Assembly (NCBI RefSeq): GCF_963676685.1
Contig: NC_092346.1
Span: 97,081,917 to 97,145,916, forward strand
DNA from: Mytilus edulis
Lineage: Eukaryota > Mollusca > Bivalvia > Mytilida > Mytilidae
Direction: 5' to 3'
Length of the DNA stretch: 64,000 nt
Of this stretch, positions 11,782-23,378 are shown in pieces. The position numbers were made by a program, and so were the translations under genes. The notes beneath the pieces are model-generated. The model was not told the DNA's origin. It made no database searches and saw only the letters and a list, made by a program, of their open reading frames with translations. The first letter of the stretch is position 1. The number at the start of each line of letters is the position of its first letter.

Positions 11782-11924
11782 AAATAAATAGCCTGATAAA
11801 TTCAGTAATAAAGTAATTAAACACTTACTTCATTAATTTATAGGCATGTAACATCATACGCTATTTCAATTGATATTTTATGCATGTCTTTCTATGTTGT
11901 GATGCTACAATATTGTTTCAGGTA

Positions 11925-12260
11925 AGGGTGAAGGTTGGTACCTATTAAAACGTTTAAACCCGCTGCATGTGTTTGCACCTGTGTTCTGAGTCAGGAACCT
12001 GACGTTCAGTGGTTGTCGTTTTTTCATGTGGTTAATACGTGTTTCTCGTTTTTTTTATATTTAGATTAGACAGTTGGTTTTCCCGTTTGAATGGTTTTAA
12101 ACTAATCATTTTGGGACCCATTATAGCTTGCAGTTCGGTGTGAGTCAAGACTGCGTGTTGAAGACATTCTTTCACGTATAATGATTTACTTTTACAAACT
12201 GGGAGACTTGTCTCATTGACACTCATATCACCTCTTCTTATATCTATCAAATAATTCATA
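11925..12260 (-). repeat. Interspersed repeat R1 (GACAACTCTCCAC family), minus orientation
   Basis: Read on the minus strand it has the family order: GATATGAGTGTCAATGAGAC, a short A-rich part, TTCAAACGGGAAAACC, ACGACAACCACTGAACGTCAG, GGTTCCTGACTCAG, GGTTTAAACGTTTTAATAGG and GTACCAACCTTCACCC. Other copies are at 20430, 21640, 43411, 46195 and 46805. From memory this family is abundant in mussel genomes; not checked. Confidence 0.75.
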
Positions 12261-12711
12261 GATACATGTATATGCATAAATTTATTTATAAATAAGTAAT
12301 GATAAAAAAAATGCTGACTAAGACCACTCGACCACCGAGGACCCTCAAAATAATTGATATAAGACTTACATTTTCGGATAGATTTTGCATTTAGCAGCCA
12401 GTTTGGTTCGATTTTGTCAAAATAAGCTAGGAAGGATCGATGATGAATTATTCACTATATGAAGTTAATATTTTTATCTCATTAGATCTCCAAATATAAA
12501 ATATAAAAAAAAATACTACTCGGGACAATATTCCCCAATATTCATGCAAAAACCCTATATAATCGAGCATGCATGCCTTGTAAATTGTTTATCTTTAGAC
12601 TTTTTATCATTTTGATATAAATTTGAGTATGTTATAAATCAAATATAAGAATTTGAGTCAAGTCGGTGAACATGAATTTGACAGCCAAATTAAATAAAAA
12701 ACTTATATATA
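12261..12711. other. AT-rich spacer
   Basis: No gene or repeat recognised. Confidence 0.4.
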
Positions 12712-13470
12712 TATGGATTCCGCGGAACACCGTGTTTCGTCTACTTTTGATGTTAGTCGCAGGCCCAACAAAAATGGGGGAAAATATTTGAGAAGACGAA
12801 GGAATGTATGATCGCTATGTCTACAAATGTCGCAAGCTCAACAATAAGGGGGGGGGGGGGGATTTTTAAAATTATTAAAACTATTCTTTTTTTTCCGGAA
12901 GATACTATCTTTTGATTGTAAAAAGCTTCTGTCCAAGTTTGGTAAAAATCCAGAATGGTTTATGAATCTAATAAATGTTAAAATAAAAACTTTAGCTACC
13001 AACTGTATTAAATGTTAACTGGAAGAAAAACTATAAGTCAATTAAAACGAAACCCAGGAAATTATTTTTTAACAAAATTTCCTTCAAGATGCATTTGAAC
13101 TAGCTTTTGGTCATAAACAAGCTTCTGTCCAAGTTTGGTACACATCTAGGATAGTTCAAGACAGTTAGTGATTTTTTTAAAACTTTGACCACCGAGTGAA
13201 TGTAATGTTAACTGACAGAAACACAACTAAGTCTATTTATAAGTAAAATACGGATAAACATGATTTTTGTTTGCAAAATTTACTTCTGGACACTATCTTA
13301 TGATCACAAACAAGCTTCTGTCCAAGTTTGGTAGAACTTGAGGATAGTTTAAGAAAGTTAATAAAATTTCAAAAACTTTAACCACAGAGTGAATATTTGT
13401 GGACGCCGCCAACGACGACGACGGAATGTAGGATTGCTATTGATCGCTTTTGAGTCAAAAGTCGCAGGCT
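12712..13470 (+). repeat. Interspersed repeat A, copy 2
   Basis: Same order as 3030-3750: TTCCGCGGAACACCG, GTCGCAGGCCCAAC, repeated AACAAGCTTCTGTCCAAGTT blocks, AACTTTAACCACAGAGTGAA and GACGCCGCCAACGACGACGA. It contains a run of about 15 G near 12847. It ends just before the LINE, which may have inserted into or beside it. Confidence 0.8.
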
Positions 13471-13605
13471 TGACAAAAAGAAAAAAACTCTTATCTGCAT
13501 CCTTAAAACTTCATAAACGTTTCAATTATACTATAAGTACTATATTTGTTGAATCGAGATATGTTGATACATTCTTCGCTTTAATTTTTTTAGGTTTTTG
13601 TAACC

Positions 13606-16600
13606 CTAAAGAAGGTTAATCCAGAAACTTTATGAAGTGTTATTTTCTTATTATGAATTACAAGAAATACTACAAATTGAAGAAGATATCATTAATGATA
13701 ATACTTCGAGTTATTCTATACTAAAAGAAAATAATATTTTACAAAGATTTAATAAAGATACAGGTCGTGTAAACAAATATGGAACAAAATTATTGGATTT
13801 TTGTAAAAGATGTAACCTATTTATAGCAAATGGTCGTCTTTTTTCAGACAATGGTATTGGCCATACAACATGTAAAGATGCTAGCATGGTAGACTATCTG
13901 TTACTTTCACCTAATAGTTTTAATATAACTACAGATTTTGAAATAATTGATTTTAACCCAATGTTTTCTGATGTTCATAATAGAGTCCATTTTACAATGA
14001 AAATAGATAACGATAATCATCAGAAAAACTTAACTTTTAATCAAAAGGTAGACCAACATGTTCGTTGGAGGTCAGATAAAACAAATGAATTTATTCAAGA
14101 AATAAATGATGATCCCAATAACTCAATGTATGAACTTAACATCATGTTGAATAAAATGAATGAAAACACACAGGTTAATGTCGATCAGATAAATAGTTTT
14201 ATTGATAACCTTTGTAAATTCTTAGTAAATAGCGCCACTGACGCTTTTAGTGATAACAAAAATAATAGGTCTAAAAGGTCACCTAAATTAAATACAAAAC
14301 CTTGGTTTAATAACGAGTGCAGAGAAAAAAGAAATGCATTTCATCGGGTTAAAAGTACATATAAGCATAAAAAATCTGCAGAGATCAAACAACTTTTAAG
14401 CACTTCTGCTAAAGATTATAAGAAAACACTAAATCAAAATTTTTGTAAGTATCAAGAAAAATGTGCCGCTGAGCTTAGATCCCACTCGAAATCTGACACA
14501 AAAGCCTTTTGGAGGACTCGTAAAAAATATTCCGGTCACACTAAACAGAACCCTCCAATTCCTATTGACACATTTTACGAATATTTTAAAAAATTGAATC
14601 AATATGAACCCGATGCAGCTGATGATGCTATTGATATTGATTTTAACTCTATTTGTGATGATGCTTTGTATGATTCAATTTTGAACGATGAGATTACGGA
14701 AGCTGAAATAACTGATGCAATAAAAAATTTAAAGAATAACAAATCACCAGGATTAGATAATATTTTAAATGAGTATATAAAACATTCAACTCCAGCATTG
14801 GTACATATTTACTGTAAAATATTTAACATTGTTTTAGAAACCGGAATAATCCCAGAGCACTGGACTATTGGTATAATACGACCAGTTTTTAAAAACAAAG
14901 GAGATACCATGGATCCTGATAACTTCAGAGCAATAACATTAATAAGCTGTTTAGGAAAAGTCTTTACATCAATAATTAATTCTAGGTTAACCTTTTTTGC
15001 AAATGAAATTTCCTTAATTTCATACAACCAAGCTGGATTTCGAAAAGGTCACTCTACATCCGATAATTTATTCGTATTGCATGCCTTAATATCACTCTAT
15101 CAATCTTTTGGAAAAAAACTATTTTGTACGTTTGTTGATTTTCGAAAGGCATTCGACACTGTATGGAGAAGTGGTCTGTGGAAAAAACTACAGAACAGTG
15201 GTATAAAAGGGAAAATATTTACTGTTATTTTTAATATGTATAACAATATTAAATCATGTGTAAAATACAACAACCAACAGTCAGAATATTTTCCCTGTCT
15301 AACTGGTGTAAGACAGGGGGAAAATCTATCTCCCTTTCTCTTTTCTATTTTTTTAAATGACTTAGAAAAATTCTTTATTGATTTAGGTGGATGTCCCCTT
15401 GAGATAGTTAAAGAAAAATGTCAAAATGAGTTAAATTCAATTATGAAACTGTTTGCCATACTGTACGCTGATGATACCGTCATTCTGGCGGATTCAGCAG
15501 AAAGTATGCAAAATGCACTAAATATTTTTCAGAACTACTGTGAATTATGGAAACTTGAAGTTAATGTTACAAAAACAAAAAGTATGGTATTTAGTAAAGG
15601 CAAAGTGCGAAGGAAATTTGAATTTAAATTACAAGGCAAAAATATAGAATTAGTCGATACCTACTCATATCTTGGGCTCATATTTAAATGTAATGGTACT
15701 TTCAATGAGGCGAAGAAAAAATTGGTTAATCAAGCACAAAAAGCATTATACAGCTTGTACAAAAGTATTAGAAATCAAGCCATCCCATTGGATTTACAGC
15801 TTAAAATGTTTGATGCCATGGTAGAGCCTATTCTTTTATATGGGTGTGAGATTTGGGGATACGAAAACCTGAAAATTTTAGAACAAATTCACTTAAATTT
15901 CTGTAAACGTATTCTAAGAGTAAGATCTTCAACGCCTAACTATATGGTATATGGAGAATTAGGCAGATTTCCATTAGAAATAAAAGTCAAAATAAGAATG
16001 ACATCATTTTGGAGAAGGATAATGCATGGTGACAAATTAAGTAGTAATATGTATAGATTATTATTAAGTTTAATGCAAAATAGTGGTCAATCATTCAAAT
16101 GGCTGAACTTTATAGAATCAATATTTAATGATACAGGACTAGGATATGTGTTTATCAATCAAGATAGTGCTGACTACAAACATCTGATAAAACAGGTTTT
16201 ACAAGACCAATATATACAAAAATGGCATCAAGATGTCCAATTATCTTCCCGAGGTGTATTTTATTCTAGTTATAAAAACTGTTTTGGATTTGAAAATTAT
16301 TTAATAAAAATACCGGAAAATGCAAGAATCTGGATGACAAAATTAAGAACGTCTAATATAAAAATTCCCATTGAAACTGGGCGTTGGCACAATATTCCGG
16401 CGGAGGACAGAAAATGTCACATATGTAAAGAAAGTGCAGGAGACGAATTTCACTATCTTTTTATATGCAAGTCTCCTCAACTGGTTACTTTTAGAGAACA
16501 ACATATCCCTAGTTATTATACGAAGCATCCAAGTGAACAGAAATTATCTGTAATGTTATCTTACTGTAATGTCAATTTATATAGACAGGTGGCATCTTTT

Positions 16601-16627
16601 ATCAAAAAGCTGAATAACCTATTGTGA
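13606..16627 (+). CDS. LINE (non-LTR retrotransposon) ORF2: C-terminal endonuclease part plus reverse transcriptase
   Basis: The frame is open from 13606 (first listed start-type codon 13637, GTG) through 996 codons with no stop or frameshift. Residues about 40-120 look like the end of an APE endonuclease (GKx..DFCKxxNLFIANGR, MVDYLLLS, then SDVH where SDH is usual). The N-terminal catalytic half, including the expected GDFNAR-type motif, is missing, so the copy is 5'-truncated. The reverse transcriptase spans about 365-690: NKSPGLDN, FRAITLISCLGKVF, QAGFRKGHST, DFRKAFDTV, TGVRQGENLSPFLFS, and the catalytic YADD at residues 610-613. A C-terminal zinc finger C-x2-C-x7-H-x4-C lies at 927-944. 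The clade (Jockey/CR1-like versus another APE LINE) is not settled. An undamaged frame implies a young insertion. Confidence 0.93.
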
Positions 16628-16834
16628 TATGTATATTAATTTGTCTTATTTTTTTAATTTTTTTTATTGTTGTTTTTTTTTTTTTTTTTTTATTAAATTA
16701 TATTGTTTTTTATTTTTTTTTTTTTTAATGTTACCTTTGTATTATAAATCATGTTTACCATTGTATATATGTACCTCATGTTACACATTTATGTGTCTGA
16801 GCGTTGCTTTACAATAAAATCTTGAAATCTTGAA
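16628..16834 (+). mobile_element. 3' UTR and tail of the LINE
   Basis: T-rich tracts (16650-16735) are followed by ACAATAAAATCTTGAAATCTTGAA, ending in two copies of an ATCTTGAA-like unit. Short terminal microsatellites in place of poly(A) are common in several LINE clades. The end is set where the unit repeat stops. Confidence 0.65.
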
Positions 16835-17154
16835 TTACATAAATAATTTTGAAATGATGAATAACTAAAAAATGTAGTATCTGACAATAATGTTCGAAAC
16901 TTAAAGAATCAATTTTGTTAACTGGTGGTCAATTTATATTTAAAGTTCTTTTGTTCTAAATTCCGGGTGCTGTACTGATGGTCAGTATACTGCTCTAATC
17001 TAGTCAGATTTATCTCTAACAATTTCACGAATTTGATAAATTGTGTGTATATTAAGATAAGACTAACAAAAATAGAATACTAAGTATGTTTCAATAGTGT
17101 CTTTATATTCAAACGGTTAACACACAAAATAGAAAGGCAACCGTTATTGGACTT
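16835..17154. other. AT-rich spacer
   Basis: No gene or repeat recognised. Confidence 0.35.
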
Positions 17155-17156
17155 AA

Positions 17157-17440
17157 GGATGTATTCTTCTGAAAATTCAGTCTCGTTGAAATCTCGTTCT
17201 GGAATTATTTCCAAAACATGTGATACAAGTGGAAAATATAAATGAATTTTGAAAATATCATAATCAAACATAAATCTGCGAAAAAATTGTGTACTTACAA
17301 TGAATAGTTTTTGAGTAATCCAGTTTTTAAATTTCATGACTAATCAAGTCAGTCTTTTTAGCCAAAATTTTGAGAAAATGGGTGAGGGGTACAAAAATTG
17401 ATTTTACAAAATTCAAGTACATCCCATATCATTTTTGTCT
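17157..17440 (+). repeat. Interspersed repeat B, copy 2, cut by a LINE
   Basis: Aligns with 9021-9330. Homology stops abruptly at TTTTTGTCTTTT, and reverse-transcriptase coding sequence begins within five bases, so the LINE remnant was inserted or joined here. Confidence 0.85.
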
Positions 17441-18600
17441 TTTGTTTGCAGATGATACTTGTCTATATTGTGTTGTAGATGATAAGAGATCAGCAGCTTA
17501 ATCCCTGGGGCAAGATCTAGAATCATTAGACCAATGGGCAGGAGAATGGGGTGTAACCTTCAATGCAGACAAAACCAAATATGTACTTTACGAGAAAAAA
17601 GTAATATTGATGTCACATCACTATGCATGAATGATGCACCTCTGGAAAATGTCTCAGAACACGAACATCTTGGTATTACTTTATCATTTAATGCCAAATG
17701 GTCTAGTAACATACAGGATATTTATTCAAAAGCTTGTAAACGTCTTAATATTATGAGATATTTAAAACATAAGATTGATAGAAAGTCTCTAAAAAAAGGC
17801 TTTATATTGCATTTATAAGGCCTATTTTGGAATATGGGAACATGATTTGGGATAACTGCACACAAGAAGAATCAGATCTAATTGAGTCTGTACAACAAGC
17901 TGCTGCCAGAATTGTAACTGGGCTTCAAAAGGGAACTCCTAGATGGAAATTATATAAGGAATTAGGTTGAGATTCCCTCCAAAATAGACGTCAGAAAAAC
18001 AAATTATTGTTTCTTCATAAAACTATTTCTGGAGATATTCCTAGTTATATTGCTGCTGATATCTTGTCGTATACAAACACTAATGACCAGTATGGACTGA
18101 GGAAAAAAAGGGAATTTAAAACTCCTCAGTGTCGAACCACAGCCTATAAGAACAGTTTTATTCCACATACTCTTGAAAAGTGGAATTCACTTGATGGAGA
18201 AGTTAAAAATATTTTAAGCTTTACAGGATTTAACTGAATGAGGACATACGTCCTTGTCCTGTTTTCTGTTCCACTGGTTCACGTAAAGTTAATATAATCC
18301 ACTGCCAATTAAGAAATGAGGCTAGTGATCTAAAAGATCATCTCTTCTGTGATCATTTGTCGGACAGCTCTATATGTGCCTGTGGAGACCCAGTAGAAGA
18401 TAATTTTCATTTCTTTTATGTTTGTCCATTTTACATTTATCAGAGATATGAGCTCTTTCGAAACATAAGAAACTTTGATAATGTCAATTAATCTTGATGT
18501 CCTACTACAGGGTTGCTCAGACTTAAATATTGATGAAAACACAGAGATATTTATAAATGTACAACAATATATTCATGAAACTGGAAGATTTTTATAATAT
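17441..18600 (+). pseudogene. Decayed LINE reverse transcriptase, second lineage
   Basis: It begins at a FADD catalytic motif (17445-17456) followed by TCLYCVVDDK. The line continues across stops and frame changes through SLDQWAGEWGV, FNADKTKYV, LENVSEHEHLGITLS, NIMRYLKHKIDRKSL, RPILEYGNMIWDNC, LIESVQQAAARIVTG, KLLFLHKTISGDIPSY and ending HTLEKWNSLD. A last piece near 18370-18430 carries a Cys/His cluster (CACGD..HFFYVC). Stops occur near 17500 and 17968, and frames shift near 17580 and 17815. The protein differs clearly from the LINE at 13606, so it is another family. 5'-truncated and dead. Confidence 0.88.
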
Positions 18601-18705
18601 TTCATGTGATGCGATACTGTTTAGAAATCAGCTTATAACCACAGTGTACCACTCTTTAGTCTTAATTAAAGACAAACCTTACTTTTAACACACAAAAAAA
18701 CCCAA

Positions 18706-18952
18706 GGCCATAAAAAAGAATAGGTATGTTTGCCCAAACGCTACCTACCCAGAAAAAAGCTGCCTACTCAAATTCTTTTATTGTTCTGATTTGAAGAAGT
18801 TTTTTTTTATCAGATAGGCATTAAGACTAATAGACACCCGATACTTCAATTTCTCTTTTTCAAAAAAAAAAAAAGAAAATGCCTACCTACCTACCCACTG
18901 TCTCAACCTTTGGGTAGGGTTTGGGCAAACCAAAATATTTTTAATTGTGGCC
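18706..18952. mobile_element. MITE with ~40-bp inverted repeats
   Basis: Left GGCCATAAAAAAGAATAGG then TTTGCCCAAACGCTACC is mirrored by right GGGTAGGGTTTGGGCAAACC then TTAATTGTGGCC. The interior holds a second pair, AAAGCTGCCTACTC against GAAAATGCCTACC. CAA abuts both sides (3-bp duplication possible). No coding capacity. It lies inside the likely 3' UTR of the decayed LINE. Confidence 0.82.
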
Positions 18953-19617
18953 CAACCAATTGTGTTTTTTTTTTAACGTAATAATATCTTTATTGCATAT
19001 TTGCTGTAACAATTTACTAAGTTTAAAGCTTGTAACTTAGTATCCCTCATGTTAGTTTACCTAATAGTTTAACCAATTGTGTTTAGCATCTTTTTGCAAA
19101 TAAATTTATATATATTTTATTTTATTTTTTGTATTAGTAATTATATTTTGAAAAGAAATTAATAGTCTTATAATAAGATGGTACACTAAATTACTTATGT
19201 ATTGCAAAAAAGGGCCAATCAATTCTTGTTATTCATATAAATAGAACAACTTTGTTGCAGTGAATTTGTGAATTTGAGTAAAAAAATCACTTAATGATCT
19301 ATTTGATTCATAACCAACACTTATTAATGTGGTATAAAATTCGACACCACCTTCAGTATGTCTTGCTGTGACTTTGTTCACATAGTTATTTATATATGTA
19401 TGCACAATAAAATACTTCAAGAAGTGGGGGAATTGCCTCTCCTGACTCACTGCAACAACGTATGATCTATTAACTTATCAGAAAGTTATATACTATCATG
19501 CATGTTATTCAATCCATCTTGTATGGGAAAGGATTTGTATAGGCACTGCCTTTTGTCCAATCCCTTTGTTTAAATGTACATTTGATATTTGAACAATAAA
19601 ATATTTTGAATACTTCT
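18953..19617. other. AT-rich DNA, perhaps LINE 3' UTR
   Basis: No gene. Short duplicated pieces (AATTGTGTTT, TAGTTTA) and an AAATAAATT stretch near 19100 could be the tail of the decayed LINE. Confidence 0.3.
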
Positions 19618-20055
19618 GTATGTTCACGTAGTGTTCTAAATATCTTATTAGACCCCAATTGGTTCAATTGGTGGTTTCAATATCTTAGTGTACTCTAATA
19701 TGTCCACTTAGTGTTCTATTTATCTTATTGCTTATTTGACTTCAGTATGTTCACACAGTGTACTTAAAATATCCCATGAGACTCCAATATGTTGACGTAG
19801 TGTTCTAATTATCTTATTCGTAGTGTTCTAACTATCTTATTGGACTCCAATATGTTCACACAGTGCTCTAATTATCTTATTGAACTTCAATATGTTCACG
19901 TAGTGTCCTATATATCTTATTAATCATTTGACTTCAACATAAACACATAGTTCTAAATATCTTATTTGACTCCTATATGTTCATCCAGTGCTATAAATAT
20001 CTTATTGGACTCCAATGTGTTTACACAGTGTTATAACTATCTTATAAATTTGACT
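19618..20055. repeat. Degenerate ~40-bp tandem repeat
   Basis: Around ten diverged units of the type TAGTGTTCTAAATATCTTAT plus TGGACTCCAATATGTTCAC run through this stretch. Spacing varies and some units have internal insertions (for example GCTTATTTGACTTC), so the array is old. Confidence 0.85.
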
Positions 20056-20234
20056 AAGTGTATACATTTGCATTCATTATTGTCTATAAAAAGTTTATGG
20101 TATTTTTGTTTCAAAGACATGCAATTAACTAAATGATCGTTAGGAAAATATCCTGCAATAAGCCTGTTAAGCATACAAATTATGATTACGTGATAATCGT
20201 TTCTGTATAAATATATGTTCGATGACTTGATAAA

Positions 20235-20400
20235 AGGCTGTGCCGAGTGCAGCCTTATACGACATCAGAGGTCGAACTCTGAACCAATGGGGCAAGTTTG
20301 GACACAATATCCAAGCATGATACTGCCTGAATTTAGATTGTGATCAAGTTTTTGACATAGTATAGATTTCTGACACAAAATAAATTCAGTCAAAGATCTT
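20235..20400 (+). repeat. Interspersed repeat D, copy 1
   Basis: GAGGTCGAACTCTGAACC, GGGGCAAGTTTGGACACAAT, GAATTTAGATTGTGATCAA and TTTCTGACACAAAATAAATT reappear in the same order on the minus strand at 61955-62120. A dispersed family without coding capacity. Confidence 0.75.
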
Positions 20401-20429
20401 AAACATTTGAAATTGGACATTTTATTTAC

Positions 20430-20580
20430 TTATAAAAAGATGTGGTGTGATTGTCAATGAGACAACTGTTCAAAAGAGACTAAATGTCAAAATGACACAT
20501 TAAAATTAACAACTATAGGTCACCGTACGGCCTTCAACAATGGACAAAGCCCATACCACATGGTGACCTATTGTAGTTAA
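20430..20580 (+). repeat. Interspersed repeat R1, partial copy
   Basis: AGATGTGGTGTGATTGTCAA, GAGACAACTGTTCA, TTAACAACTATAGGTCACCG, TACGGCCTTCAACAATGGAC and AAAGCCCATACC in family order. The right-hand half of the family is absent. Confidence 0.85.
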
Positions 20581-21480
20581 TTTCTGTGTCATTAGTCTCT
20601 GGGGAAAAATGGTCTCACAACAGATCTCCTTTTCTTTTTTTAATAATATGCAAGTAAATAGTTCCATTTAGAAAGAAATACAAATACAAAAATCAAATAC
20701 AGTTACTCCCCTTTTATCGCATTTTTTACGAAAACCCACTTCGGGCTATATTACTTCACGAGAAAAGCTCGGGGTGGGATGGGGGCACTTCAATACTTAA
20801 TTGATAGGGGTGCCGTTGGGTTTCTGTTACCCCACCTTTTCATGTAATAAAGATTTAAAAAATGTTACCTTTTCCCATATTGTTCGGGTTCGTTTGGTGT
20901 GTAATGTAACAGTGGAATACCAAGTTGGGAATACCAAAGTGCCAAAAGATAGAAAATTGGTTGATAAAATACAGCCGGGAACACCAAGAAAGATGACAGA
21001 TAAAGTTATGGGAACTTTATTGACCTTATGTATTCTGTGCGTTTCCCAGACCAAAAGACAAACCCTGGAACACAAAACAAAGACAAGCTTTTGTTTTTTT
21101 GAAATTTTCTACCGAAAGCATTTGCCTCAATTTAGTTACAGCCATGTTATGACTGAAGTGAGGTAAATGTTCCTGAGATAATATACCTCTTATTCAGTGA
21201 AACCCATTTTCGGACACTTCAAGTACATTAATCCTTATCTATACTATTTAACGAGAAGACCTTATTTTGTGTGTCGCTTCTCTTCTTTCCACAAGAAATT
21301 AATCAACACGCCTCTGTGTCCTATAGGTACAGTACATAGTCGCATTTGTCATCCATTCATATGATTATTTAGATTAAGTTATTTTGGGAGAAAAACGAGA
21401 AAAAAGACTTCCGGTTTGCGTTTTTCTGTATACTATGAACATACATATACTACGAATAAAGTATATTTTAATTCTATCTG
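20581..21480. other. Non-coding stretch with overlapping chance frames
   Basis: Overlapping 121- and 82-codon frames on opposite strands near 20801-21166 contain no recognisable motif, signal or splice signal. Nothing else stands out. Confidence 0.4.
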
Positions 21481-21504
21481 GTCTGTTATTCTGTAAACAT
21501 TTAA

Positions 21505-21625
21505 TTTCCACCCCTTTTTTCTCTAATCTTCAAAAAATTAACCCCTTTTTTCTCTAATCTTCATTTTTTTTGCCCATTATTCTCTAATCTTCATTTTTTA
21601 AGGGCATTATTCTTTAATCATTTAA
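21505..21625. repeat. ~33-bp pyrimidine-rich tandem repeat, four copies
   Basis: CCCCTTTTTTCTCTAATCTTCA recurs and decays into CCCATTATTCTCTAATCTTCA and GGGCATTATTCTTTAATCA. Confidence 0.8.
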
Positions 21626-21639
21626 CCCCATCCAAACTC

Positions 21640-21905
21640 TCATGTTGAGACAACTCTCCACAAAAGACCAAAATGACACAGAAATTAACAACAATAGGTC
21701 ACACGGTACGGTCTTCATCAACGAGCAAAGCCCATACTCAGCTTTAAAAGGCCCCGAAATGACGATGAAAATCAATTCAAACGAGAAAACTAGCGACCTT
21801 ATTATACAAAAAATGAACGAAAACAAATATGTAACACATAAACAAACGACAACCGCTGAATTACAGGCTCCTTACTTAAATGTTCATAACATACTAAATG
21901 AATGT
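21640..21905 (+). repeat. Interspersed repeat R1, long partial copy
   Basis: CAACTCTCCACAAAAGACC, AATGACACAGAAATTAACAA, GAGCAAAGCCCATACTCAGC, AAAAGGCCCCGAAATGACG, AACAAATATGTAACACATAA and ACAAACGACAACCGCTGAA. Opposite-strand frames here (70 and 88 codons) are repeat sequence, not genes. Confidence 0.88.
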
Positions 21906-22317
21906 TGATATTGAAATTGATAGAAAACCAAAACTTAGGAATTTTGAAAATGGACTGAGGAGGGATAAAAAAAAACATTTTCCTATCCCCAATAACCTAT
22001 GACTTAATATGATACTTTTGCTGAAATTCTCCAGTCATTCAATATTTTACAAAATTCTTCCAACAACACTTTACATACTTTAAACTACGCTCTGAATGCC
22101 CGCGATTTCGCGGGTGTGTTCTAGTACATTGTATAATAAAACATTCGGGAGGTTTTCCTTAAAAAAATATAAAAATTTGTTGGAAGAATCTGGTGCCTTT
22201 TCATACTTAGGAATAGCAATTCAGTATAGATCATTATAAATGGCCTAAAAAGACATGACGAGTTATTTATTTTCAAACTACCACAGAACAAACAATCCAT
22301 TTGTGTTATCATCAAGG
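21906..22317. other. Spacer, nothing recognised
   Basis: A short hairpin GCCCGCGATTTCGCGGGTGT near 22098 is the only structure noted. Confidence 0.35.
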
Positions 22318-22420
22318 CGGACTTATTAATTTTCAAAATCCTCCTGCCCCCTCCCCCCCCCCCCCGGAATATCAAATGGTCGTCCCCTTAGTGGGAATTG
22401 TATATATATATATATATAAT
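22318..22420. repeat. G/C-run MITE end followed by (AT)n
   Basis: TCCTCCTGCCCCC, a run of about 14 C and ATCAAATGGTCGTCCCCTTA look like the right terminus of the MITE family at 9784-10065. An (AT)n microsatellite follows at 22399-22418. Confidence 0.5.
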
Positions 22421-23378
22421 GCGATGACTTAAACACAGTGCAATACGTTGTGGTCGCACTATCTTTTTGCGATGCTATACTACTAAATTCAAGTATGGCA
22501 TACCAAATCATTAGCTTGGTATCTTTGGTTATTATTTTACCCTAAAAGAAAAGTATAATTGTAGTATTCTAATTTCAGTATTATTATTTGTCAGTGTTGG
22601 CAAGTCATTACACGGAAACCATTATAAACAGCATTTTGTGTATAAGAGGGACAAACCCTATATGACAAACCATACCATAATATACAAAATGTGCGATACT
22701 GAAACAGTATGATATGATTATGTATGTATGCATTCAAACATATAAGTGTTAGATTTCAAAATGAATTTATGGGAAGTATATCGACCAATATTATACTACT
22801 TGTTCACACGTTTTAATCGTGTGTCGAGCAATACCGGTAATGCGCTAGGTTCCTTCTCGTGCACAAGCAAAAAGTCATATACTGTTTAAGAATTTATTGT
22901 CTTTTATTACCACAAAGGCATAACAAACATAATGAACAAATTATTTTGTTGATGGGAAACCATATGATTTATACCATATGCACTCTTCAAAAAAGAATTA
23001 TTTTTAAAACAATATCAGCTAGAATGATGTTCAAGTTATTAAAAAAAATATCTAAAGATTGGGATACAGCTTGTAAAATAACTTTTTGTAGCTTTGACAA
23101 TATAGCTAAATAGTATACAAGTTTTGCAAAGATGATGAACTGTTGTAGCACTCAGCATTTTCCCCGTATTGCATGAATCACAATAATATCAGTTTCAAAT
23201 GAAACTTAGAAAGTTCCAATTTATGAAACTCAAAGTTTCATTATCCTTATTTTCTAAACATTGAATAATCACATGATCATAATTTCTATCATATAAAGCT
23301 TAAGCACTTCCTGTTCCTGGAAAATACGCAAGATAGTTGATGGAATGGATTTCTGAAAACAGAAAACAATTATCAAAT
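22421..23378. other. Downstream flank of the BIR gene, no second gene seen
   Basis: An 84-codon plus-strand frame at 22859-23113 has no recognisable feature. The BIR gene 3' UTR should lie here on the minus strand. TTTATT (AATAAA on the minus strand) near 22893 and 22904 are possible polyadenylation signals. Confidence 0.35.

Noticed and set aside
12728-12760. GTTTCGTC and later AGTC motifs resembling a reversed hammerhead core
   Set aside because: No CTGATGA partner at the right distance and no stem I or stem II pairing.
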